A DNA stretch of 64,000 nucleotides from Candidatus Planktophila versatilis (lineage in GTDB: Bacteria > Actinomycetota > Actinomycetes > Nanopelagicales > Nanopelagicaceae). Made by a program: the position numbers and the translations under genes. The notes below the pieces were generated by a model that saw only the letters and a list, made by a program, of their open reading frames with translations, was not told the origin of the DNA and made no database searches. The DNA is taken from NCBI RefSeq assembly GCF_002288265.1, contig NZ_CP016778.1, positions 496,001-560,000 of the forward strand, written 5' to 3'. Below are positions 56,044 to 64,000 of this stretch, piece by piece (the stretch's first letter is position 1; each line of letters opens with the position of its first letter).

Positions 56044-57089
56044 TCATGAGCCGATTAAAGAGTTTCAATCTTCGCGATTTAGGTGCCTCTATCTGGGACG
56101 GATGGAACCGTCCGACCCGAACTCTCTTCGTCCTTGCGGTGATTTCACTCGTCTCGCTTCTCCCATTCGCCGCATCTTGGGGACCAACAAGCTTTATGAA
56201 TACCCCAATTACCTCTTTCCAGAACGTATTGGTTTATCCAGTCGGCATGTTTGTTCTGATGGCCCTTGGTCTCAATATTGTGGTCGGCAAGTCTGGTCTC
56301 CTGGATCTTGGGTATATCGCATTCTTTGCAATCGGTGCCTATAGCCAGGCAATACTCTCGACCTTCTTCGGTTGGAGCACGTGGGTAATCCTTCCATTCG
56401 GTATCGGCTTCGCCATGATCTCGGGAGTCCTTCTTGGGTTGCCAGCCCTTCGCCTTCGCGGAGATTATTTAGCTATCATCACTCTTGGATTCGGAGAGAT
56501 TGTCCGAATCGTTGCGCTGAATCTCGAAGTAACTGGCGGACCTAGCGGAATTGCAGGTATTCCTAATCCTCCAGGTTTCTTTGGGCTCAAGTTTGACATC
56601 ATGCATCCTCAGAATTTTTTCTGGGTCGTTTTTGCGCTTATCCTCTTAACAATCTGGATGATTCGTCGCTTTACGGTGCGTCGTCCAGGGCGTGCCTGGG
56701 AAGCGATTCGTCAAGATGAAGATGTTGCAGAGTTGATGGGCGTGAATACCCTTGTTTATAAGCTCTGGTCATTTGTGATTGGTGCAGCAGTCGGTGGAGC
56801 GGCAGGCGTAATCTTTGCATCGAAGGTCATGGTGATCTCACCAGATATGTTTAAGTTTGACATATCTATTTTCATTCTTGCTTGTGTCGTATTTGGTGGA
56901 ATTGGAAATATCTGGGGTGTAGTTCTTGGTGCTTCCGTTCTGGCCTTCTTGCCAGAACGTATTCGATTCTTGGCTGACTCCCGACAGCTTGTCTTTGGTA
57001 TCGTGCTTGTCTTAATGATGAATTTGCGTCCCGACGGACTCTTGCCTCGCAAGAAGCGAGAAAAAATTTCAGAGAAGAGCTCAAAGTAA
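56040..57089 (+). CDS. livM: Branched-chain amino-acid-type ABC permease LivM
   Basis: 349 residues. Motifs ALGLNIVVGKSGLLDLGYIAFFAIGAY, LRLRGDYLAIITLGFGEIVRI and AELMGVNTLVYKLWSF mark LivM. An N-terminal extension of about 60 residues contains one extra helix. ATGA overlap with livH; a second ATG 6 nt on is an equally possible start. Confidence 0.92.
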   Translation: MIMSRLKSFNLRDLGASIWDGWNRPTRTLFVLAVISLVSLLPFAASWGPTSFMNTPITSFQNVLVYPVGMFVLMALGLNIVVGKSGLLDLGYIAFFAIGAYSQAILSTFFGWSTWVILPFGIGFAMISGVLLGLPALRLRGDYLAIITLGFGEIVRIVALNLEVTGGPSGIAGIPNPPGFFGLKFDIMHPQNFFWVVFALILLTIWMIRRFTVRRPGRAWEAIRQDEDVAELMGVNTLVYKLWSFVIGAAVGGAAGVIFASKVMVISPDMFKFDISIFILACVVFGGIGNIWGVVLGASVLAFLPERIRFLADSRQLVFGIVLVLMMNLRPDGLLPRKKREKISEKSSK

Positions 57090-57866
57090 ATGTCAAAGAA
57101 ACTCCTTGAACTCAAAAATGTCACCATTAAGTTTGGTGGCGTGACCGCTCTCAATGAGGTCAACTTCCATGTCAACGAAGGTGAAATCTGTGCGCTCATC
57201 GGACCAAATGGTGCCGGCAAGACAACAGTTTTTAACGTCGTGACCGGTGTTTATCCGATTACATCTGGAGACATTATCTTCGGCGGCAAGAACCTCAAAG
57301 GTTTGAAGCGCCACCAAGTAACAAAGTCAGGCTTGGCACGTACATTCCAAAATGTTCGCCTCTTTGGGGATATGACGGCCCTTGAAAATGTCATTACTGC
57401 GACCGACGTTCATAAGAAGACGGGCCTCGTTCGTGCCCTCTTCGGTACACCTCTTAATCGACGTGAGGAAAAAGAGAGCAAGGCGCGTGCACATGAGCTC
57501 TTAAAATTCATGGGAATCGATCACCGCGCAGATCAATTAGCCAAGAATCTTCCATACGGAGATCAGCGTCGTCTTGAAATTGCTCGAGCACTCGGCACGG
57601 AGCCACAATTGTTACTTCTTGATGAACCAGCTGCGGGATTTAATCCAGCTGAAAAAGTAGCACTTGCTGAGTTGATTAAGAAGATTCGTGATAAGGGATA
57701 TACCGTGCTTTTGATTGAACACGATATGTCGCTTATCATGGGAATCTCTGATCGTGTTGCAGTGCTGGATTTTGGTCAGAAGATTGCAGATGATCTTCCA
57801 TCGGTTGTGCAAAATGACCCTCGAGTAATTGAGGCTTACCTGGGAGTGCCTGCAGATGAATCTTGA
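57090..57866 (+). CDS. livG: ABC transporter ATPase LivG
   Basis: 258 residues: Walker A GPNGAGKTT at about 39-47, Q-loop LARTFQNVRLF, signature region LPYGDQRRLEIARAL (degenerate ABC signature, usual for LivG), Walker B LLLLDEPAAG and a switch His in LLIEHDM. ATG immediately follows the livM stop. Acts with LivF on the LivHM pore. Confidence 0.93.
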   Translation: MSKKLLELKNVTIKFGGVTALNEVNFHVNEGEICALIGPNGAGKTTVFNVVTGVYPITSGDIIFGGKNLKGLKRHQVTKSGLARTFQNVRLFGDMTALENVITATDVHKKTGLVRALFGTPLNRREEKESKARAHELLKFMGIDHRADQLAKNLPYGDQRRLEIARALGTEPQLLLLDEPAAGFNPAEKVALAELIKKIRDKGYTVLLIEHDMSLIMGISDRVAVLDFGQKIADDLPSVVQNDPRVIEAYLGVPADES

Positions 57867-58575
57867 AATTAAGGACCTTCGAGTTCACTACGGCAAGATT
57901 GAGGCGATCAAAGGTGTATCAGTTGTTGTCAATCAAGGTGAGATTGTCACTCTCATCGGCGCTAACGGCGCAGGTAAGACAACAATTCTTAAGACCATCT
58001 CTGGTCTTCGTCCAGTTTCCAGCGGAAGCATCACATTTGACGGTGAAGATATCAACAAGATTCCTGCACATAAGCGGGTTGATCTCGGTATCTCGCAAGT
58101 TCCTGAAGGTCGCGGAATTTTTCCCGGTATGACAGTTCTTGAAAATCTTGAGATGGGAAAGTTCAACCGCAAGAATCGTAAGGCCGAAATGGATGAAGAC
58201 CTTGACCGTGTTTACACCTTATTCCCACGTTTAAAAGAGCGTGTATCACAAGCAGGCGGAACTCTTTCAGGTGGCGAACAGCAGATGCTTGCAATGGGTC
58301 GTGCTCTCATGGCTCGTCCGAAGGTATTACTCCTTGATGAGCCATCTATGGGGCTAGCACCACAGATGATTGCAAATATCTTCCGCATCATCACAGAGAT
58401 CAATAAGCAGGGCGTAACAATTCTCCTGGTTGAGCAAAATGCCCAGCAGGCTCTCCAGCGCGCACACCGTGCATACATCCTGGAAACTGGAAATGTCACT
58501 AAGGAAGCAAAAGCTGCAGATCTATTAAATGATCCAGCTGTGCGCGAGGCATACCTAGGAACAGGTGCGCACTAG
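57856..58575 (+). CDS. livF: ABC transporter ATPase LivF
   Basis: About 239 residues: Walker A GANGAGKTT at about 35-43, LSGGEQQMLAMGRAL signature, Walker B VLLLDEPSMGLAP, and EQNAQQAL in place of the switch His, as in LivF proteins. The start at ATG 57856 overlaps livG by 11 nt; an earlier in-frame start inside livG is rejected. Confidence 0.93.
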   Translation: MNLEIKDLRVHYGKIEAIKGVSVVVNQGEIVTLIGANGAGKTTILKTISGLRPVSSGSITFDGEDINKIPAHKRVDLGISQVPEGRGIFPGMTVLENLEMGKFNRKNRKAEMDEDLDRVYTLFPRLKERVSQAGGTLSGGEQQMLAMGRALMARPKVLLLDEPSMGLAPQMIANIFRIITEINKQGVTILLVEQNAQQALQRAHRAYILETGNVTKEAKAADLLNDPAVREAYLGTGAH

Positions 58576-58582
58576 CTCTGAG

Positions 58583-58990
58583 CTATTTATCTAAAATGAG
58601 GCAGGTGATGCGAGCTGTACAGGTTCGCTGACCTGCCTCGTTTGTTATCACGATCTCATAGACACATAACGTGCGGCCCAATGAAATAGGGGTAGCAACT
58701 GCTGTGACCCAACCACTTGTTGCAGATTTGTGGTGAGTGGCATTGATATCAACGCCAACAATTTTGCGATCAGGACCAGCATGTAATTGCGTTCCAATAG
58801 AGCCAAGTGATTCAGCGAGCACAACATTGGCCCCGCCATGGAGCAATCCGATTGGTTGCGTGTTTCCCTCAACTGGCATCCGAGCAACAAGTCTTTCGGG
58901 GGAGACTTCAAGCATCTCGATGCCCATCTTGATATCGAGGGCGCCTTGTCCGCGTTCTTTGATGATTGCTAGGTAATCTGGTTGCGTCAT
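58583..58990 (-). CDS. PaaI-like hotdog-fold thioesterase
   Basis: 135 residues, single hotdog domain. IGLLHGGANVVLAESLGSIG carries the conserved HGG and acidic catalytic residue; VDINATHHKSATSGWVTA is also typical. Likely hydrolyses an acyl-CoA. Convergent with livF (7-bp gap) and divergent from polA (30-bp gap). Confidence 0.86.
   Translation of the reverse strand: MTQPDYLAIIKERGQGALDIKMGIEMLEVSPERLVARMPVEGNTQPIGLLHGGANVVLAESLGSIGTQLHAGPDRKIVGVDINATHHKSATSGWVTAVATPISLGRTLCVYEIVITNEAGQRTCTARITCLILDK
58598..58639 (+). terminator. Terminator-like hairpin for the liv operon, inside the convergent gene
   Basis: GAGGCAGGT (58598-58606) and ACCTGCCTC (58631-58639) form a 9-bp stem, followed by GTTTGTT. 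It lies within the 3' coding end of the convergent thioesterase gene. Confidence 0.5.
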
Positions 58991-59008
58991 AGTTGATGAG
59001 TTTATATC

Positions 59009-59014
59009 TAAGAT
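59009..59014 (+). promoter_or_regulatory. -10 box TAAGAT, leaderless promoter of polA
   Basis: TAAGAT then 6 nt then ATG 59021. On the opposite strand TAAACT lies 8 nt before the thioesterase ATG, so two promoters share a 30-bp gap. Confidence 0.58.
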
Positions 59015-59020
59015 GAGCCT

Positions 59021-61630
59021 ATGACCACGAAGAGATTACTTCTTATCGATGGTCATTCCATGGCATACCGCGCTTTTTTTGCTCTCCCAGCCGAGAATTT
59101 CACCACTGCCCAGGGCCAGCACACCAATGCGATCTATGGTTTTGCAACGATGCTCATCTCCCTTTTGAAAGATGAGAAGCCCACCCACGTGGCGGTGGCC
59201 TTTGATGTCTCTCGCAAGACTTTCCGCACTGAAATATTTCCTGAGTACAAGGCAAATCGAGCAAAGACACCTGATGAATTTAGATCTCAGATGTCATATC
59301 TCAATGAATTAGTAAAGGGTTTTGGAATCTCGCAATTCTCACTTGAGGGATTTGAGGCAGATGACCTGATTGCCACAATTACCAAACGTGCTGAGAAAGA
59401 GGGCGCGGAGGTTTTGATTTGTACCGGAGACCGTGACAGTTTCCAGTTGGTCACAGCTCAAACAACTGTTCTCTATCCCAAGCGTGGTGTGAGTGAGATG
59501 GCGCGCATGACACCCAAATCGGTGCAAGAGAAGTATGGAATGACGCCGGATCAGTATCCGGATTTCGCTGCACTTCGTGGGGATCCCAGCGATAACCTGC
59601 CATCAATTCCTGGTGTCGGTGAAAAGACTGCCGCAAAGTGGGTTGTGGAATATGGCTCTCTTACCGAATTACTTTCAAAGGCCGCAACAGTGGGTGGCAA
59701 GGTGGGTGAATCACTGCGAGCAAATCTCGATAACGTGGTGCGCAACCGTGAACTCACACAACTTATTCACGATGCACCCATCACCTTTGAAATTGATGCT
59801 TTGGCGTGGAAAGGCGTCGATGACTCAAATCTCACTGCTCTTTTTGAGCAGCTGGAGTTTCGTACGCTCAAAGATCGCTTAAAAGCAATCTCAACGACGC
59901 CATCAACTGTGAAAGATACGCAGAAGAGCAAGAGTGCTGATTCGGCGCCCTCACTCTTTGGGGCTGAAGTTACTTCCGAGATTCTTTCGGCCAAAGAGGC
60001 CGATGCAAAGATTGCCTCACATACAGGTCCAATTGCGATTGCGTGCGAGTTAGTAGATGACCAACTTCAAAGATATGCCGTAGCTCTTTCTAAAAGTTCA
60101 GCTTTTCTTGTTGATTCACTTGAGATGGGTTCATGGGCAAGTGATGCGAAGGTAGAAAAAATTGCCCATGATGGCAAAGCCGTTGCGCGCCAAGGAGTTC
60201 TCACTGGCGTTGTTTTTGACACCTCACTGGCTGCATATCTGGTTAACCCTGGCGTGCGCGCACAAGAAGTTTCAGATCTACTTGAACGTTGGGGAGATGG
60301 GAGCCAACTTGATGAGTCTTCGGCAGAACAACTCTTATTGACTACGGCATGTGCACTCTTTGGCCTTCGTGATTCACTGACCGCAGAGCTAGAAAACCGT
60401 GGTTTAACTAAGTTATATAACGAACTCGAACTCCCGATTGCGGATTTACTGGCAATTATGGAGAACCGGGGGATAGCAGTAGATAAGAAGGAGCTTCAAA
60501 CTCTGGCGGCCTTCTTTGATGCCGAGGTCGCGCGCGAGACCAAGAATGCTCATGAGGCTGCGGGGCATGAATTTAATGTTGCTTCCCCTAAGCAATTACA
60601 GGTTGTTCTCTTCGATGAGCTTGGTTTGCCTAAGACTAAGAAGATAAAGACCGGATTTACTACCGATGCTGATGCGCTCTCATGGTTATTTGAAAAGACA
60701 TCACATCCTGTCTTGGCGGCCCTCTTGCGCATTCGCGAGACGAAGAAGTTGGCAACCACAATTGAAGGACTTGTTGTTGAAATAAAGAAGGATAAGAGAA
60801 TTCACACTCACTTTGCGCAGACTGTAGCGGCAACTGGGCGCTTATCTTCAGTAGCTCCAAATCTGCAAAATATTCCGGTGCGCACCGAAGAAGGTCGCAA
60901 GATTAGAAACTGCTTTATTGCAGGCAGTGGTTATGACGCACTTCTGACAGCTGACTACAGTCAGATTGAAATGCGAATTATGGCTCACTTATCAAATGAT
61001 GAGCACTTACTTGCAGCCTTTGAATCCGGTGAAGATCTACATGCAACTGTTGCCGCTGAAGTATTTGGCGTAAAGGCAAGTGATGTCGATCCTGAAATGC
61101 GCCGGCAAATCAAGGCGATGTCATATGGGCTTGCCTACGGATTGAGTTCTTATGGGTTAGCTGTTCAATTAGATCTCACTCCACCTGCCGCCCAAGATTT
61201 GATGGATCGATACTTCGAACGTTTTGGTGGAATTCGCGATTACTTAAAGACTGTTGTCGATGATGCACGCAAGGTGGGTTACACCGAGACAGTCATGGGG
61301 CGGCGCAGATACTTGCCCGATTTGCTTCACGATAATCGTCAACGTCGAGAGGTAGCAGAGCGCATGGCTCTCAATGCCCCGATTCAAGGATCAGCAGCTG
61401 ACATCATTAAGCAGGCAATGCTTAATGTGCAGCAGGCGTTAGTCGCCGGTGATTACAAATCTCGGCTCTTGTTGCAGGTTCACGATGAATTGATCCTGGA
61501 AGTAGTAAAGAGTGAAGTTGATAAAGTCTCTGAACTTGTCCGCACGCAGATGGGAAGCGCCTTTCCACTAAAGGCGCCACTAGATGTCTCAGTGGGAATC
61601 GGTGCTAGTTGGAATGAAGCGGCTCATTAG
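59021..61630 (+). CDS. polA: DNA polymerase I
   Basis: 869 residues. An N-terminal 5'-3' exonuclease/flap domain (about 1-290, LLIDGHSMAYRAFFALP, DNLPSIPGVGEKTA) is followed by a degenerate 3'-5' exonuclease-like domain (about 315-480) lacking the DxE motif (ACELVD instead), then the polymerase domain with motif A DYSQIEMR at about 646-653, motif B RRQIKAMSYGLAYG and motif C QVHDELILE at about 820. It should lack proofreading, as in other actinobacteria. Works in Okazaki-fragment processing and repair. Confidence 0.95.
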   Translation: MTTKRLLLIDGHSMAYRAFFALPAENFTTAQGQHTNAIYGFATMLISLLKDEKPTHVAVAFDVSRKTFRTEIFPEYKANRAKTPDEFRSQMSYLNELVKGFGISQFSLEGFEADDLIATITKRAEKEGAEVLICTGDRDSFQLVTAQTTVLYPKRGVSEMARMTPKSVQEKYGMTPDQYPDFAALRGDPSDNLPSIPGVGEKTAAKWVVEYGSLTELLSKAATVGGKVGESLRANLDNVVRNRELTQLIHDAPITFEIDALAWKGVDDSNLTALFEQLEFRTLKDRLKAISTTPSTVKDTQKSKSADSAPSLFGAEVTSEILSAKEADAKIASHTGPIAIACELVDDQLQRYAVALSKSSAFLVDSLEMGSWASDAKVEKIAHDGKAVARQGVLTGVVFDTSLAAYLVNPGVRAQEVSDLLERWGDGSQLDESSAEQLLLTTACALFGLRDSLTAELENRGLTKLYNELELPIADLLAIMENRGIAVDKKELQTLAAFFDAEVARETKNAHEAAGHEFNVASPKQLQVVLFDELGLPKTKKIKTGFTTDADALSWLFEKTSHPVLAALLRIRETKKLATTIEGLVVEIKKDKRIHTHFAQTVAATGRLSSVAPNLQNIPVRTEEGRKIRNCFIAGSGYDALLTADYSQIEMRIMAHLSNDEHLLAAFESGEDLHATVAAEVFGVKASDVDPEMRRQIKAMSYGLAYGLSSYGLAVQLDLTPPAAQDLMDRYFERFGGIRDYLKTVVDDARKVGYTETVMGRRRYLPDLLHDNRQRREVAERMALNAPIQGSAADIIKQAMLNVQQALVAGDYKSRLLLQVHDELILEVVKSEVDKVSELVRTQMGSAFPLKAPLDVSVGIGASWNEAAH

Positions 61631-61680
61631 CGATTTATCTGAATAACAGGCCCTGGTTGCCCATATTTTGAGGCTGGGAT

Positions 61681-61710
61681 TTGCTACTCAATCACCTTCG
61701 CACGTATTCT
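61681..61710 (+). promoter_or_regulatory. rpsA promoter
   Basis: TTGCTA (61681-61686), 18-bp spacer, TATTCT (61705-61710), giving a leader of about 37 nt before the TTG start. Confidence 0.52.
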
Positions 61711-61719
61711 TGCGCAGTC

Positions 61720-61745
61720 CTATCCCTACTACTTTCTATCCCTAC
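61720..61745 (+). repeat. Direct repeat in the rpsA leader
   Basis: CTATCCCTAC occurs twice, at 61720-61729 and 61736-61745, 16 nt apart, within the predicted rpsA 5' UTR and ending near the Shine-Dalgarno (GGAG, 61746-61749). Confidence 0.6.
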
Positions 61746-61753
61746 GGAGCACC

Positions 61754-63088
61754 TTGACTACTCAAATTGCAATAAATGACATTGGTTCAGCGGAAGATTT
61801 CTTAGCCGCAATTGAAGGAACAATCAGAAATTTCAGCGACGGAGATCTCGTCGAAGGTACAGTTGTACAAATTGATCGCGAAGAAGTACTCCTTGATGTC
61901 GGCTACAAGACAGAAGGCGTAATTCCAGCACGCGAACTTTCAATCCGCCACGATGCAGATCCAAATGACATCGTTAAGGTCGGAGATCGAGTAGAAGCTC
62001 TTGTATTGCAGAAGGAAGATAAAGAAGGCCGCCTGATCCTTTCCAAGAAGCGTGCTCAGTACGAGCGTGCTTGGGGAGATATCGAAGGCAAGAAAGAGCG
62101 CGACGAAGTTGTCGTGGGAACTGTTATTGAAGTTGTTAAGGGTGGACTCATCGTCGACATCGGATTGCGTGGCTTCTTGCCAGCATCACTTGTTGAAATG
62201 CGTCGCGTTCGTGACCTCACTCCTTACATCGGTAAGCAAGTTGAGTGTCGCATCATCGAACTCGATAAGAATCGCAACAACGTAGTTCTTTCACGTCGCG
62301 CATTCCTTGAGCAGACACAGTCACAATCACGTACTGAATTCCTGAACCAGCTCCAAAAGGGCCAGGTTCGCACAGGTGTTGTCTCATCAATCGTTAACTT
62401 CGGTGCATTCGTTGACCTTGGTGGCGTTGATGGTCTTGTTCACGTCTCTGAGCTCTCATGGAAGCACATTGATCACCCAGGTGAAGTTGTTGAAGTTGGC
62501 GACGAGGTAACTGTTGAAGTTCTCGAAGTTGATTTCGAGCGTGAGCGTGTCTCACTCTCACTTAAGGCGACACAAGAAGATCCGTGGCAGGCATTTGCTC
62601 GCACCCACACAATCAACACTGTTGTGCCGGGCGTCGTAACAAAGCTTGTTCCATTCGGTGCATTCATTCGTGTCCACGAAGGCATTGAAGGCCTCGTTCA
62701 CATCTCAGAGTTGGCAGAACGCCACGTTGAGATTCCAGAGCAGGTTGTTGCCGTAGATGACGAACTATTCGTGAAGATCATCGATATCGATCTTGAGCGT
62801 CGTCGCATCTCACTCTCACTTAAGCAAGCAAATGAAGGCCAAGAAGTAGAGATCGAAGCATTTGATCCAACTCAATACGGAATGTCTGCTCGTTATGACG
62901 CAGAAGGTAACTTCATCTACCCAGAAGGATTCGATGCTGATACCCAAGAGTGGAAGCCAGGCTTTGACTCACAGCGCGAGGAGTGGGAGCGTCAATACGC
63001 TGTTGCTCAAGAGCGCTTCCTTGCACACAAGAAGCAGAAGGCAGAAGCAAAGGTTGCTGAAGAAGCAGCTGTAGTCGCCGCCGAATAA
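61754..63088 (+). CDS. rpsA: 30S ribosomal protein S1
   Basis: 444 residues with four S1 RNA-binding repeats, at about 33-105, 118-185, 203-272 and 290-360. The third contains GAFVDLGGVDGLVHVSEL and the fourth GAFIRVHEGIEGLVHISEL. A C-terminal acidic/Glu-Ala-rich tail follows. This four-repeat form is the usual actinobacterial S1. TTG start with GGAG Shine-Dalgarno. Confidence 0.95.
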   Translation: MTTQIAINDIGSAEDFLAAIEGTIRNFSDGDLVEGTVVQIDREEVLLDVGYKTEGVIPARELSIRHDADPNDIVKVGDRVEALVLQKEDKEGRLILSKKRAQYERAWGDIEGKKERDEVVVGTVIEVVKGGLIVDIGLRGFLPASLVEMRRVRDLTPYIGKQVECRIIELDKNRNNVVLSRRAFLEQTQSQSRTEFLNQLQKGQVRTGVVSSIVNFGAFVDLGGVDGLVHVSELSWKHIDHPGEVVEVGDEVTVEVLEVDFERERVSLSLKATQEDPWQAFARTHTINTVVPGVVTKLVPFGAFIRVHEGIEGLVHISELAERHVEIPEQVVAVDDELFVKIIDIDLERRRISLSLKQANEGQEVEIEAFDPTQYGMSARYDAEGNFIYPEGFDADTQEWKPGFDSQREEWERQYAVAQERFLAHKKQKAEAKVAEEAAVVAAE

Positions 63089-63103
63089 GTCTTAAAGAAA
63101 GAA

Positions 63104-63164
63104 AGACTCATACGGGTCGCGGGGTGTTACTTAACCTCGCACACCCCGCATGGGTCTCTTTTTT
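63104..63164 (+). terminator. Terminator of rpsA
   Basis: A GC-rich stem (GGGGTGT against ACACCCC at 63141-63147, extended by outer GACTCAT/ATGGGTC pairing) is followed by TTTTTT at 63159-63164. Confidence 0.85.
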
Positions 63165-63176
63165 CATCCTCAGAGA

Positions 63177-63182
63177 TAGGCT
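63177..63182 (+). promoter_or_regulatory. -10 box TAGGCT, leaderless promoter of coaE
   Basis: TAGGCT then 6 nt then ATG 63189; no Shine-Dalgarno. Confidence 0.58.
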
Positions 63183-63188
63183 AGCTCC

Positions 63189-63785
63189 ATGTTAGTTGTT
63201 GCACTCACTGGTGGCATTGGTGCAGGAAAGTCCACTGTGGCGCAATGCTTTGCCGAACTTGGGGCGCTAGTAATCGACGCGGATCAACTCGCTCGTATGG
63301 TCATTGAAAGAGGAACCGATGGTTTTGCCGAAGTCTTACTTCGTTTCGGAGATGAGGTAATCCTTAATGGTGATATTGACCGCAAAAAACTTGCCGAGAT
63401 TGTTTTCAGCGATCCGTCAGCACGAGCAGATCTAGAGGCAATTATTCATCCGCGGGTTCAGGCGATCTTTGCCGAAGCGGTGGCAGACCTAGATCACGAT
63501 GACATCCTGATTTATGAAATTCCATTATTGGCAGAAACAAATGCGGCTGAGAAGTTTGACTATGTCATTACCGTTGAATCAGATTTAGAGCTACGCAAGG
63601 AACGCTTGCTTAAACGAGGACTCTATATTTCACAGATCGAGAAGCGGATTGCAGCCCAGGCATCACCTGAATCTCGAGAAGCTCTCGCTGATACTGTTTT
63701 TTACAACAACTCTGATGAAGATTCGCTCCTGCGCCAGGTTGAAAATCTCTGGGAGAGCGTTCTTCTGCCGCAGTCGCTAGGCTAA
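63189..63785 (+). CDS. coaE: Dephospho-CoA kinase
   Basis: 198 residues with P-loop [12 protein letters not shown] at about 8-19, [18 protein letters not shown] and [11 protein letters not shown]. Phosphorylates the 3' hydroxyl of dephospho-CoA. It is the short form without the GrpB-like domain found in some actinobacteria. Its last codons supply the uvrB -10 box. Confidence 0.93.
   Translation: MLVVALTGGIGAGKSTVAQCFAELGALVIDADQLARMVIERGTDGFAEVLLRFGDEVILNGDIDRKKLAEIVFSDPSARADLEAIIHPRVQAIFAEAVADLDHDDILIYEIPLLAETNAAEKFDYVITVESDLELRKERLLKRGLYISQIEKRIAAQASPESREALADTVFYNNSDEDSLLRQVENLWESVLLPQSLG
63778..63783 (+). promoter_or_regulatory. -10 box TAGGCT, leaderless promoter of uvrB
   Basis: A second TAGGCT, overlapping the end of coaE, then 6 nt then GTG 63790. 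Confidence 0.55.
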
Positions 63786-63789
63786 GAGT

Positions 63790-64000
63790 GTGCGCCCAGT
63801 AACTGATCTCCAGCGGAAAGTCGCGCCCTTTCAGGTCATCAGTGATTACATTCCAGCAGGGGATCAACCAGCAGCAATCGAGGAGATCGCAAAGCGGATT
63901 AATAATGGCGCTCAGGATGTTGTTCTCTTGGGTGCTACCGGAACTGGAAAGTCGGCGACCACGGCTTGGTTGATTGAACGTTTACAACGTCCCACGCTTG
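63790..64000 (+). CDS. uvrB: UvrABC excinuclease subunit B (5' part only)
   Basis: The first 70 codons run off the window. [19 protein letters not shown] and [11 protein letters not shown], followed by Walker A GATGTGKS at about 48-55, match UvrB. GTG start 4 nt after coaE. The helicase-like nucleotide-excision repair protein should continue for about another 600 residues. No SOS box is visible directly upstream. Confidence 0.93.
   Translation, partial: MRPVTDLQRKVAPFQVISDYIPAGDQPAAIEEIAKRINNGAQDVVLLGATGTGKSATTAWLIERLQRPTL

Noticed and set aside
63700-63790. SOS box for uvrB
   Set aside because: No CGAAC-N4-GTTCG-like sequence is present upstream; uvrB appears to use only the TAGGCT leaderless signal.
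1419-63867. Many long open frames antisense to or out of frame with the genes listed
   Set aside because: They lie wholly inside well-supported genes and show no family motifs or independent start signals.

Overview
This window reads as a chromosomal core segment of a streamlined, moderately low-GC actinobacterium. The gene sets and their order are actinobacterial: an mraZ to sepF/yggT division cluster without ftsA, a DksA/TraR protein with an Ala/Lys-rich tail next to lspA, a his-trp cluster with no trpF, a DUF6504-dnaE2-dinB mutasome under an actinobacterial SOS box, and an ANTAR response regulator after pyk. The modest GC content, 4-bp stop/start overlaps almost everywhere and many leaderless starts fit the freshwater acI lineage (Nanopelagicales, Planktophila/Nanopelagicus-like). 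That placement is inference; I ran no search. I see no mobile element, prophage or CRISPR array.

Layout. 45-1280 (minus): TauE/SafE-type exporter and DoxX-type membrane protein, with a perfect 18-bp palindrome at the promoter. 1426-6178: SOS-box-controlled translesion operon DUF6504-dnaE2-dinB. 6215-6562: DUF3040 membrane protein. 6654-23568: division and cell-wall cluster, opening with a 10-bp-period MraZ operator, mraZ, a long hairpin and a structured RNA resembling the mraW motif, then rsmH-ftsL-ftsI-murE-murF-mraY-murD-ftsW-murG-murC-ftsQ-ftsZ-pgeF-yggS-sepF-yggT. 23584-26900 (minus): ileS behind an isoleucine T-box leader. 26932-32753: DksA/TraR-like gene, lspA, rluD-type gene and replicative dnaE.

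32806-45351: hisD-C-B-H-A(priA)-F, hisI, trpE, a 51-codon relict of the Trp-associated membrane protein, trpC-B-A, then a MauE/DsbA-like thiol-oxidation pair, lgt and a VIT-family transporter. 45445-51409: glutamate synthase gltB-gltD. 51503-53672: pyk, an odd tRNA-Leu(CAA) with a short variable loop, and a pdtaR-type ANTAR regulator starting 1 nt after the tRNA. 53819-58575: branched-chain amino-acid-type ABC transporter. 58583-58990 (minus): PaaI-like thioesterase. 59021-64000: polA, rpsA, coaE and the 5' end of uvrB.

The main cross-cutting pattern is regulatory compression. Ten genes have a TAnnnT-type -10 box ending 6-7 nt before the start codon, so the mRNA would begin at the start codon. 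In three of them the stop codon of the upstream gene is the first half of that -10 box. Other compact devices are a T-box whose terminator/SD-sequestering hairpin abuts the ileS start codon, a 30-bp bidirectional promoter between polA and the thioesterase gene, and tRNA processing that would itself create a near-leaderless pdtaR mRNA.
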